In this document: positions 1-6,493 of the stretch, piece by piece
Layout: every line of letters starts with the position of its first letter
How positions within the stretch are numbered: position 1 is the stretch's first letter
DNA from: an uncultured Bacteroidales bacterium
GTDB taxonomy: Bacteria; Bacteroidota; Bacteroidia; Bacteroidales; Paludibacteraceae
Direction of reading: 5' to 3'
Length of the DNA: 8,504 nucleotides
NCBI GenBank assembly: GCA_903873355.1
Contig: CAIQOG010000313.1
Coordinates: 1 to 8,504, forward strand
Notes under the pieces: model-generated
The model's input: only the letters and a program-made list of their open reading frames with translations
What the model was told of the DNA's origin: nothing
The model's database searches: none
Translations under genes and position numbers: made by a program

Positions 1-1620
1 AGAGTCCAAATCAACATTGAAATAACCGATGCGCTGGAACTGGAAATGATCGAGTGGTTTGGCAGTTTTCAATGAAGTTTCCACCTTACAATTCGTCAAC
101 ACTTTCAGTGAGTCAGGATTCAGCAGGTCGCGGAAATCACGCTCGTCAGCCGAAGGATTTTCAACGCTGAATAAGCGGTCGTACAAGCGTACTTCGGCAT
201 CAAGACAGTTTGTAGCTGAAACCCAGTGAAGCGTTCCTTTCACCTTGCGGTTAGCCTCAGGCATGTGGCTTTTGGTTTGCGAATCATATTCGGCATAGAT
301 TTCTTCAATATTGCCATCAGCATCTTTTTTGCATCCTGTACATTTCACGATATATCCACTTTTCAGACGAACTTCCTGACCGGGAGTCATGCGGAAAAAC
401 TTCTTTGGAGCTTCTTCCATAAAGTCGTCGCGCTCCATGTATAGTTCACGGGTGAAAGCAATTTCGCGTGTTCCTGCCGATTCATCTTCGGGATTATTTA
501 CGGTTTCCATCATTTCCACCTGTCCTTCAGGATAGTTGGTAATAATAAGTTTCACCGGATCAAGCACGGCATTCACACGGGTTGCGGTTTTATTCAGATT
601 TTCACGAACTGAATATTCCAGCAATCCAATATCATTTTGTGCTTCAAACTTGGTATAGCCAATTTTATCAATAAAACTATGTATTGCTTCTGGTGAGTAA
701 CCACGGCGGCGCAATCCGCAAATTGTCGGCATGCGTGGGTCGTCCCAGCCACTTACCAACCCTTCCTGAACAAGCTGAAGCATTTTGCGCTTACTCATCA
801 CGATGTAGGTAAGGTTCAGACGATTAAATTCAGTTTGACGTGGACGGTAATCGCTGTCCTTGAACTGATCGATAAACCAGTCGTAAAGCGGACGGTGAAC
901 TTCAAATTCCAACGTACAAAGCGAATGGGTTACACCTTCGAAGTAATCGGATTGTCCGTGAGCATAATCGTACATAGGGTACGCTTTCCACGTCCAGCCT
1001 GTGCGGTGATGCGGGTGTGAGTTAATCACACGGTACATAATCGGGTCGCGGAAGTGCATGTTGGGTGAAGCCATATCAATTTTGGCACGCAGAATCATGG
1101 CACCTTCAGCCACTTCGCCGGTATTCATTTTATTGAAAAGTTCCAGATTTTCTGATATCGGGCGGTTTCGGTACGGACTTTCAGTGCCGGGAACCGTTGG
1201 TGAGCCTTTTTGTTTGGCAATCGTTTCAGCCGTTTGCTCGTCGATATACGCTTTTCCCTGTTTAATCAGTTCCACGGCCAAATCCCACAGTTGCTGGAAA
1301 TAATCAGAAGCATAATACACGTTTTCCCACTTGTAACCCAACCACTGAATGTCCTCCATGATTGAATCCACGTACTCAACGTCTTCTTTTACAGGATTCG
1401 TGTCGTCAAAACGAAGGTTACAAATTCCTCCATAATTACGTGCAATGCCAAAGTCAAGACAAATCGCTTTGGCATGACCAATATGCAGATAACCATTGGG
1501 TTCGGGTGGAAAACGGGTCTGAATTCGTCCGTCGTTTTTACCTTCTTTTAAATCCTGTTCCACCATTGCCTCAATAAAATTCAGGCTCTTTTTTGGTGCT
1601 TCATCATTCGCTATTTCCAT
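1..1620 (-). CDS. glnS: Glutaminyl-tRNA synthetase, N-terminal 540 residues (3' end outside window)
   Basis: Charges tRNA-Gln with glutamine in the cytoplasm; a class I aminoacyl-tRNA synthetase. The frame is open from the ATG at 1620 to the left edge with no stop, so the C-terminus is missing. Residues 35-49 contain the RFPPEPNGYLHIGH block with the class I HIGH signature at 46-49. The second ATP-binding signature, the KMSKS equivalent, reads VMSKR at 274-278, as in GlnRS. Between them lie family blocks such as RFDDTNP (70-76) and HPHHRTGWTWKAYPMYDYAHG (starting near 202). The rest is the anticodon-binding beta-barrel region, ending in IGYFNVDLDS. E. coli GlnRS has about 554 residues, so only the last few tens of residues are probably missing. 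The closely related GluRS is less likely, because the RFPPEPNGYLHIGHAK block is typical of GlnRS. It lies 107 bp downstream of lpxA on the same strand, and I see no promoter of its own. Confidence 0.97.
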   Translation of the reverse strand, partial: MEIANDEAPKKSLNFIEAMVEQDLKEGKNDGRIQTRFPPEPNGYLHIGHAKAICLDFGIARNYGGICNLRFDDTNPVKEDVEYVDSIMEDIQWLGYKWENVYYASDYFQQLWDLAVELIKQGKAYIDEQTAETIAKQKGSPTVPGTESPYRNRPISENLELFNKMNTGEVAEGAMILRAKIDMASPNMHFRDPIMYRVINSHPHHRTGWTWKAYPMYDYAHGQSDYFEGVTHSLCTLEFEVHRPLYDWFIDQFKDSDYRPRQTEFNRLNLTYIVMSKRKMLQLVQEGLVSGWDDPRMPTICGLRRRGYSPEAIHSFIDKIGYTKFEAQNDIGLLEYSVRENLNKTATRVNAVLDPVKLIITNYPEGQVEMMETVNNPEDESAGTREIAFTRELYMERDDFMEEAPKKFFRMTPGQEVRLKSGYIVKCTGCKKDADGNIEEIYAEYDSQTKSHMPEANRKVKGTLHWVSATNCLDAEVRLYDRLFSVENPSADERDFRDLLNPDSLKVLTNCKVETSLKTAKPLDHFQFQRIGYFNVDLDS

Positions 1621-1644
1621 AATTTTTTATTTTGTGCTTTAAGC

Positions 1645-1710
1645 AGTAAGCGGTAAACGGTAAGTAGAAAATACAAGTAGATTCATTTAACTTACTGCTT
1701 ACCGCTTGCT
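1645..1710. repeat. Hairpin built from two facing heptamer arrays between lpxA and glnS
   Basis: Bases 1645-1665 and 1690-1710 are inverted copies that match at 18 of 21 positions, separated by a 24-base loop. Each arm is itself a degenerate tandem array of about three heptamers of the form GTAAGCG, GTAAACG or GTAAGCA. Other registers also pair: 1641-1650 is a perfect inverted match to 1691-1700. Read on the coding (minus) strand, the hairpin is followed by an A-rich stretch and no run of T, so it is not a standard intrinsic terminator. It could be an attenuating or RNA-processing hairpin between lpxA and glnS, or simply a repeat element. The function is unknown. Confidence 0.75.
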
Positions 1711-1727
1711 ATTTGCAGCTTGAATAT

Positions 1728-2507
1728 TTACTCAAAATATCCTTTGATAATTCCTCTTGGTGAGTTTTTGATAAACAGTAGAATTTCGTCGCGTTCGTTG
1801 GTTGCCGGAAGTTCAGCCTGAATGCGTTCAATGGCATGGGTGGTATTCATTCCCGACTGGAAAATATAGCGGTAAACGTCCTGAATATCGCGAATTTGTT
1901 CGTTGGTATAACCACGGCGGCGAAGTCCGATGGAATTAATTCCTGCATATGAAAGCGGTTCGCGACCGGCTGTAACGAATGGAGGAACATCTTTACCTAT
2001 TTTCGAACCACCCTGAATCATTACATGTGAACCGATGCGGGTAAACTGATGTACCAGACAAGCACCGCTCAATATGGCAAAATCATTTATTTCTACTTCA
2101 CCTGCCAGCTGAGTGGCATTTCCCATAATAATATTATTTCCCAAAACACAGTCGTGTGCAACATGGCAGTAAGCCATTATCAAGCAATTGTCGCCAACAA
2201 CAGTTTTTCCTTTTGACGCAGTTCCTCTGTTTATGGTAACGAACTCACGAATAGTTGTATTATCGCCAATAATAGCCAGTGAATCTTCACCCCTGAATTT
2301 CAAATCCTGAGGAATTGCACCAATCACGGCACCCGGGAAAATTTTACAGTTTTTTCCAATTCGGACACCTTCAAGAATGGTTACATTCGAACCAATTTGA
2401 GTTCCTTCGCCAATAACCACATTTTTGTCAATGCTTACAAATGGCTCAATAACAACGGTTGATGCAATTTTTGCGTCGGGATGAATATATGCTAAGGGTT
2501 GTTTCAT
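1728..2507 (-). CDS. lpxA: Acyl-ACP--UDP-N-acetylglucosamine O-acyltransferase
   Basis: First step of lipid A synthesis: moves a 3-hydroxyacyl chain from acyl carrier protein to the 3-OH of UDP-GlcNAc in the cytoplasm, acting as a homotrimer. The 259-residue length fits the family. Residues 1 to about 180 are hexapeptide repeats (IGxN/IGxG type) of a left-handed beta-helix, followed by the helical C-terminal domain that starts near GLRRRGY (194-200). The catalytic histidine is H118 in HVAHD, with H115 and H153 (VHQF) also conserved. By alignment to E. coli LpxA (offset of 7), the acyl-chain 'ruler' position G173 corresponds to G166 here. A glycine there leaves room for long chains, so C14 or longer is my inference. 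It is the last gene of the lipid A cluster, 73 bp after lpxC-fabZ. Its ATG follows an A-rich tract and no Shine-Dalgarno sequence. Confidence 0.97.
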   Translation of the reverse strand: MKQPLAYIHPDAKIASTVVIEPFVSIDKNVVIGEGTQIGSNVTILEGVRIGKNCKIFPGAVIGAIPQDLKFRGEDSLAIIGDNTTIREFVTINRGTASKGKTVVGDNCLIMAYCHVAHDCVLGNNIIMGNATQLAGEVEINDFAILSGACLVHQFTRIGSHVMIQGGSKIGKDVPPFVTAGREPLSYAGINSIGLRRRGYTNEQIRDIQDVYRYIFQSGMNTTHAIERIQAELPATNERDEILLFIKNSPRGIIKGYFE

Positions 2508-2514
2508 TTTTTTT

Positions 2515-2529
2515 GTTTCGCGTTTCGCG
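2515..2529. repeat. Heptamer tandem repeat GTTTCGC just upstream of lpxA
   Basis: GTTTCGC occurs twice in tandem at 2515-2521 and 2522-2528, with the start of a further copy after it. On the coding strand this reads as GCGAAAC units ending only a few bases upstream of the A-run that precedes the lpxA ATG. The array therefore lies where ribosomes would load. It has the same 7-base period as the arrays at 1645-1710 and 6425-6445 but a different unit sequence. Confidence 0.6.
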
Positions 2530-2544
2530 TTCTTTATATATTTT

Positions 2545-2580
2545 AATTAACCAATCAACTAATTAACCAGTCAACTAATT
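2545..2580. repeat. 16-bp direct repeat between lpxC-fabZ and lpxA
   Basis: AATTAACCAATCAACT (2545-2560) is followed directly by a copy with one mismatch (2561-2576), and AATT begins a third copy that abuts the lpxC-fabZ stop codon at 2581. Each 16-mer can be read as two diverged octamers, AATTAACC and AATCAACT, so the underlying period is about 8. It fills nearly all of the spacer next to the stop codon. The related word AATTAACC also occurs at 5105 and 6472. Confidence 0.75.
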
Positions 2581-3963
2581 TTACTTGTTCTTTACAATTT
2601 GCGCCATAAACTCGGCTTCCGTAACTATTTTACCACCCACAAAAGCTGTGCCTTTCATAACCGCACAACCACGGCGCATAGGTTCAGTCATTTCGAGATG
2701 GAAAATTACTGTATCGCCCGGTACTACTTTCTGACGGAATTTCACGTTGTCTATTTTCATGAAATAAGTAGAATATCTTTCCGGATCTTCCACCGTGTTT
2801 AATACAAGTAAGCCTCCTGTCTGAGCCATTGCTTCCACGAGTAAAACACCCGGCATAACAGGCTCGTCAGGGAAATGACCCATGAAAAAAGTTTCGTTTA
2901 CAGTCACATTTTTTACACCGACAATCACTTTTTGGCGCATTTCAATAATTTTATCCACCATCAAAAACGGCCAGCGGTGCGGAAGTAATTTTTTTATAGC
3001 ATTTACATCCATAATGGGTGCAATGGTATCGTCGTAAACCGGTGCCTGAACTTCCTGTTTTTTTAATTCTTTGCGAATCAGTTTGGCAACATCAGTATTT
3101 ATTTTATGTCCCGGATATGTAGCTATTACTTTGCCTTTCAATGGTTTACCTATCAAAGCCAGGTCGCCGATAATATCCAGCAGTTTGTGTGTGGCGGGTT
3201 CGTTAGAGAAATGGATTCCACCGTTCAAATAGCCCAGTTTTTCGGCATCTAAATGAGGTTGATGCAATAAATCAGCTAATTGATCAAAATCAGCCTGAGG
3301 AAGTTTTCGGTCGTAAATAACGATAGCATTTTTCAAATCACCACCTTTTATCAGGTTCATTTTAATAAGCGGTTCAAGCTCGTGAACAAACACAAAAGTG
3401 CGTGAATTGGCTACCTGTTCAGCAAAGTTGTCGAGCGACGAAAGTGATGCAAACTGATTGGCTAATACCGTGGAATTGAATCCGATATGAACATCAACAC
3501 TGAAAGTGTCGTCTGGTAGTATTGTGATTTTGGCACCTGTTTCAGGTATGCTGTATTCTATTTTTTTGCGGACAATGTAATATTCTTTATCAGCATTTTG
3601 TTCCTCAACACCGGCCTTTTGAAGACCCTCAACAACAAATTTTGCACTTCCATCGAGAATAGGAAACTCGGGTGCATCCACTTCGAGTAAACAATTGTCA
3701 ACACCCAATGCATAAAGCGAGGACATGACATGTTCGATGGTGCTGATTTGCATTTCGCCTTTTTGTAAAACTGTTCCACGGGTGGTTTCAGTCACATATT
3801 CGGCCACGGCATCCATCTCGGGTTGCCCCTCCATGTCAATACGTTTAATTTTTATTCCGTGATTTTCGGGAGCAGGTTTAAAGGTCAGATTAATTTCAAG
3901 TCCGGTATGTAACCCTTTTCCAGAAAGCGTAAATGCTTGTTTAATAGTGTTTTGTTTTGACAT
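2581..3963 (-). CDS. lpxC/fabZ: Bifunctional UDP-3-O-acyl-GlcNAc deacetylase / 3-hydroxyacyl-ACP dehydratase (LpxC-FabZ fusion)
   Basis: Two cytoplasmic enzymes in one 460-residue chain. Residues 1 to about 300 are LpxC, the zinc deacetylase that commits UDP-3-O-acyl-GlcNAc to lipid A. Its zinc ligands are H78 (in IEHVMSSL), H259 and D263 (HKLLDIIGDL), with E77 as the expected base and H286 (PGHKIN) as the second catalytic residue. The spacing matches E. coli H79, H238, D242 and H265. A short linker (about 300-316) leads to FabZ (about 317-460), the hot-dog-fold dehydratase of fatty acid elongation, with LLPHR (326-330), catalytic H363 in GHFP and E377 in PGVLLVEAMAQ. Both halves are intact. 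The fusion is known across Bacteroidota and ties together two enzymes that compete for 3-hydroxyacyl-ACP. It lies 60 bp after lpxD and 73 bp before lpxA, with no promoter visible in either gap. Confidence 0.97.
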   Translation of the reverse strand: MSKQNTIKQAFTLSGKGLHTGLEINLTFKPAPENHGIKIKRIDMEGQPEMDAVAEYVTETTRGTVLQKGEMQISTIEHVMSSLYALGVDNCLLEVDAPEFPILDGSAKFVVEGLQKAGVEEQNADKEYYIVRKKIEYSIPETGAKITILPDDTFSVDVHIGFNSTVLANQFASLSSLDNFAEQVANSRTFVFVHELEPLIKMNLIKGGDLKNAIVIYDRKLPQADFDQLADLLHQPHLDAEKLGYLNGGIHFSNEPATHKLLDIIGDLALIGKPLKGKVIATYPGHKINTDVAKLIRKELKKQEVQAPVYDDTIAPIMDVNAIKKLLPHRWPFLMVDKIIEMRQKVIVGVKNVTVNETFFMGHFPDEPVMPGVLLVEAMAQTGGLLVLNTVEDPERYSTYFMKIDNVKFRQKVVPGDTVIFHLEMTEPMRRGCAVMKGTAFVGGKIVTEAEFMAQIVKNK

Positions 3964-4023
3964 GCTTTGCTTTTTACAGACAAACCTTGCAATTAGGTGC
4001 CGGTTTTTATTTTGAAAATGAGA

Positions 4024-5067
4024 TTATTTAGTTTTGTTTTCCAGTTCTTCAATCCGTTTTTGCATCGAATAAATCTGTTTGAGCAGTTCGGGCAGATTTT
4101 TCAATGCTGCAGCCGACTTATAAAAATTGCCCATCGAAATGGCTGGCGAACCCTGAATTTTCTGGTTTGGTTCTTTTATTGAACCACCAACTCCCGCCTG
4201 AGCTCCAATTATCGTGCCATCAGCAAATTGTAGATGACCTGCAATTCCAACCTGACCACCCAATGTACAGCTTTTCCCCAGTTTGGTTGAACCGGATATA
4301 CCTGTTTGTGCGGCTATAACAGTATTTTCTCCAATTTCAACGTTGTGTGCAACTTGTACCAGATTATCGAGTTTCACACCTTTACGGATAATGGTGCTTC
4401 CCAATGTGGCACGATCAACCGTTGTATTTGCACCAATTTCCACGTCATCTTCCAGTACAACATTTCCCATTTGTGGGATTTTTTTGTACGAACCATTTTC
4501 AGTTGGTGCAAAACCAAATCCATCAGAACCAATTACCACGCCTGAATGAAGGATACAATTGTTACCAATGACACAATCGTTATATATTTTCACACCGGCA
4601 TACAGACAAACATTGTCGCCAATCTGCGAATCATCGTCAATGCTGCATCCCGCGTAAATCCGAACATTTTTGCCAATTTTCACCTGTTCGCCGATATAAA
4701 CAAACGGTGCTATATAAGCATTTTCGCCAATTACGGCAGTTTCTGAAACAGCAGCAAGGGATGAAAGACCTGTTTTCTTAGGCTTCATCTGATCCACCAA
4801 CGACAACAACATGGCCAGCGATGCATACGAATCATTCACCCGAATCAACGTTGCTTTTACTTCCTTCTCCGCATTGAAAGTCTTGTTTACAAGTATTATA
4901 CTTGCCTGACTTTCATAGATATACTGCGTGTATTTTGGATTAGAAAGAAAACTCAGCGTACCTGTTTTGCCTTCTTCGATTTTGGAGAAATTACTAACCT
5001 TAACCGAAGCATCACCCTCAATTTCACCCCCTAAAAAATCTGCAATTTGTTGAGCAGTAAACTCCAT
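4024..5067 (-). CDS. lpxD: UDP-3-O-(3-hydroxyacyl)glucosamine N-acyltransferase
   Basis: Third step of lipid A synthesis: adds the second 3-hydroxyacyl chain, on the 2-amino group made free by LpxC. The 347 residues fit the family. Residues 1 to about 100 are the N-terminal uridine-binding domain, with the typical [18 protein letters not shown] stretch (38-55). About 108-305 are left-handed beta-helix hexapeptide repeats, including the SDGFGFAP block (181-188). Catalytic H241 lies in QVAHNVEIG, and H278 in GIAGH matches the second conserved histidine. The C-terminal end, from about 322, is a charged helix that could pack as a coiled coil in the trimer. The ATG at 5067 gives the expected [14 protein letters not shown] start. 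It is the first gene of the lipid A cluster and has its own promoter match 17 bases upstream of the start codon. Confidence 0.97.
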   Translation of the reverse strand: MEFTAQQIADFLGGEIEGDASVKVSNFSKIEEGKTGTLSFLSNPKYTQYIYESQASIILVNKTFNAEKEVKATLIRVNDSYASLAMLLSLVDQMKPKKTGLSSLAAVSETAVIGENAYIAPFVYIGEQVKIGKNVRIYAGCSIDDDSQIGDNVCLYAGVKIYNDCVIGNNCILHSGVVIGSDGFGFAPTENGSYKKIPQMGNVVLEDDVEIGANTTVDRATLGSTIIRKGVKLDNLVQVAHNVEIGENTVIAAQTGISGSTKLGKSCTLGGQVGIAGHLQFADGTIIGAQAGVGGSIKEPNQKIQGSPAISMGNFYKSAAALKNLPELLKQIYSMQKRIEELENKTK

Positions 5068-5083
5068 ATCGAAAAATTTGGCA

Positions 5084-5091
5084 CAAAAGTA
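5084..5091 (-). promoter_or_regulatory. Bacteroidota-type -7 element for the lpxD-lpxC/fabZ-lpxA operon
   Basis: On the minus strand this reads TACTTTTG, a full match to TAnnTTTG. The -33 TTTG is not clear: only ATGG-like bases lie at the expected distance. Transcription would start roughly 5-7 bases downstream, leaving a 5' leader of only about 10 bases before the lpxD ATG. I saw no comparable element upstream of lpxC-fabZ, lpxA or glnS, which supports a single transcript from here. Confidence 0.6.
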
Positions 5092-5182
5092 CTAAACTAT
5101 TTTCAATTAACCATAAAATACATAAAAGTATAACGAATCATAACTCTCATCAAGTCATATAAAATGAGTCAAAAACAGGCAC

Positions 5183-6409
5183 TTATAGTCTGAGAAAACA
5201 ATAATAATACTTTTCAACTTTCTTGGTCAGAACATTGATATTCAACATGTCTGAAGCATCGGCTATATCTTTAACCGTTCCATCTTTGTAAAGAATATTA
5301 ATGCTGTCGTCTTCCGGACAATAGGTGTCAGTTGACACGATCTCTTCACCCATAAAATAGGCAGCCTCGGTTAAGTTAACGCCAAAATGTTCAAGATATT
5401 GTTTTAGTTGATTTTCCCGTTTAGAACTTTCAATCGGCTTGGAACCCACTTCAACCTTGAACAATCGCCTATCGGTAAATGCCAGTGACAAAGTGGAGAG
5501 TACCACATCCGAATGGGATGACCAAACTTTTATAGCACAAACTATATCCGAATCATCGAGCAATACAAAATTATTCATTGCCAGTTCCGATTTGCAAAAA
5601 TCCGATTTAGCGATCTCATTATAAAGGAAATAATGCAAAGCCGGCGATGCGAAAAGTTCCACTCCCTGACTTGCCAGTTCTTTGGCGCGTTTCAGAATGT
5701 TCATCAACATTTTTTCTGCAGCTACCGATGTTTTATGCAGATAAACCTGCCAGTACATCAACCGGCGAGCAACCAGAAATTTCTCGATAGAATAAATTCC
5801 TTTAGCTTCAACCACCAACTGATCATTATGAACGTTCAACATTTTAATAATACGGGCAGCGCCTATAATTCCCTCGCTCACACCTGAGTAAAAACTGTCA
5901 CGACTCAGATAATCCAGTCTGTCCATGTCCAACTGACTGGCAACCAACTGATGCAGGAATTTTTTTGGATATTGATTGGTGAAAATCTCAAGTGCTATTT
6001 CAAGTTTTCCATCCAATTCCTTATTTATTTTCTGCATCATCAACAACGAAATTTCCTCGTGGCTTACTCCCTTTACCAAACTATGCTCGAGAGTGTGCGA
6101 AAATGGACCGTGACCAATATCATGTAACAATATGCAGGCACGAACCGCTTCGGCCTCAGCAGAAGTAATTTCATGTCCCGCATCGCGCAGTTGAGCGATG
6201 GCCTCACCCATTAGATGCATTGTACCCAGCGAATGTTGCATGCGGGTATGTTGCGCACCCGGATAAACAAACGACGAAAGACCGAGTTGCTTAATACGAT
6301 TCAGCCGTTGAAAGTACGGATGTTGAATGATATCGTACAAAAAGTCATTCGGGATATTGATAAACCCGAAAACAGGATCGTTTATTATTTTGTGTTTATT
6401 TGATTTCAT
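5183..6409 (-). CDS. HD-domain phosphohydrolase (dNTPase-like, COG1078-type), substrate unknown
   Basis: A 408-residue cytosolic protein of the HD superfamily, metal-dependent phosphohydrolases related to dGTP triphosphohydrolases. The opening HKIINDPVFGFINIP is typical of this group. The metal site is visible as H59 (in TRMQHSLG), the HD pair H96-D97 in LLHDIGHGPFSH, and the aspartate-rich QLDMDRLDYL block (159-168) that supplies the fourth ligand. Conserved H100, H105 and H109 follow the HD pair. From about residue 290 the sequence is less conserved. Some relatives hydrolyse dNTPs under allosteric control, but the substrate here cannot be read from sequence. It lies 115 bp upstream of lpxD on the same strand; from memory this adjacency is common in Bacteroidota. 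The start ATG at 6409 matches the family N-terminus. No signal peptide or membrane segment is visible. Confidence 0.9.
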   Translation of the reverse strand: MKSNKHKIINDPVFGFINIPNDFLYDIIQHPYFQRLNRIKQLGLSSFVYPGAQHTRMQHSLGTMHLMGEAIAQLRDAGHEITSAEAEAVRACILLHDIGHGPFSHTLEHSLVKGVSHEEISLLMMQKINKELDGKLEIALEIFTNQYPKKFLHQLVASQLDMDRLDYLSRDSFYSGVSEGIIGAARIIKMLNVHNDQLVVEAKGIYSIEKFLVARRLMYWQVYLHKTSVAAEKMLMNILKRAKELASQGVELFASPALHYFLYNEIAKSDFCKSELAMNNFVLLDDSDIVCAIKVWSSHSDVVLSTLSLAFTDRRLFKVEVGSKPIESSKRENQLKQYLEHFGVNLTEAAYFMGEEIVSTDTYCPEDDSINILYKDGTVKDIADASDMLNINVLTKKVEKYYYCFLRL

Positions 6410-6424
6410 TATAAGATAAAAGAG

Positions 6425-6445
6425 TCAAGAACTTGGAATCAAGAC
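6425..6445. repeat. Heptamer array in the HD-gene leader
   Basis: Three adjacent 7-base units, TCAAGAA, CTTGGAA and TCAAGAC, lie just upstream of the HD phosphohydrolase start. The outer two differ at one base and the middle one is more diverged. The array is short and degenerate, but its period matches the arrays at 1645-1710 and 2515-2529. Confidence 0.5.
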
Positions 6446-6473
6446 CAAAGTAGAAAAAATCCATTTAATACAA
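6446..6473 (-). promoter_or_regulatory. Weak promoter candidate for the HD phosphohydrolase gene
   Basis: On the minus strand, TTG (6471-6473) is followed after 17 bases by CTACTTTG (6446-6453), which keeps the TTTG half of the -7 consensus TAnnTTTG but misses the TA at its first two positions. The spacing is acceptable. It would give a leader of about 30 bases carrying the heptamer array. If it is not functional, the HD gene is read from the pepD promoter across the 84-bp gap. Confidence 0.3.
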
Positions 6474-6487
6474 TTAACCAATTAACG
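6472..6487. repeat. Octamer tandem repeat AATTAACC/AATTAACG after pepD
   Basis: Two tandem octamers that differ only in the last base, followed by a more degraded GGTAAACT, fill the spacer up to the pepD stop codon at 6494. The unit is the same as the one next to the lpxC-fabZ stop at 2545-2580, and both arrays directly follow a stop codon in the transcribed direction. Confidence 0.6.
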
Positions 6488-6493
6488 GGTAAA

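Noticed and set aside
1645..1710. Hairpin read as a rho-independent terminator for lpxA
   Set aside because: On the coding strand the stem is followed by an A-rich sequence with no run of T, and its arms are heptamer arrays, not a GC-rich stem.
1645..2580. CRISPR array, because of short repeated words in spacers
   Set aside because: The units are 7-16 bases, directly adjacent or degenerate, with no regular spacers and no cas genes.
3558..3779. A 73-aa minus-strand frame inside lpxC-fabZ
   Set aside because: It lies wholly within the LpxC domain in another frame and has no recognisable features.
5100..5182. Terminator between the HD gene and lpxD
   Set aside because: Only a short imperfect stem (ACTCAT with ATGAGAGT) can form on the minus strand, and no T-run follows it.
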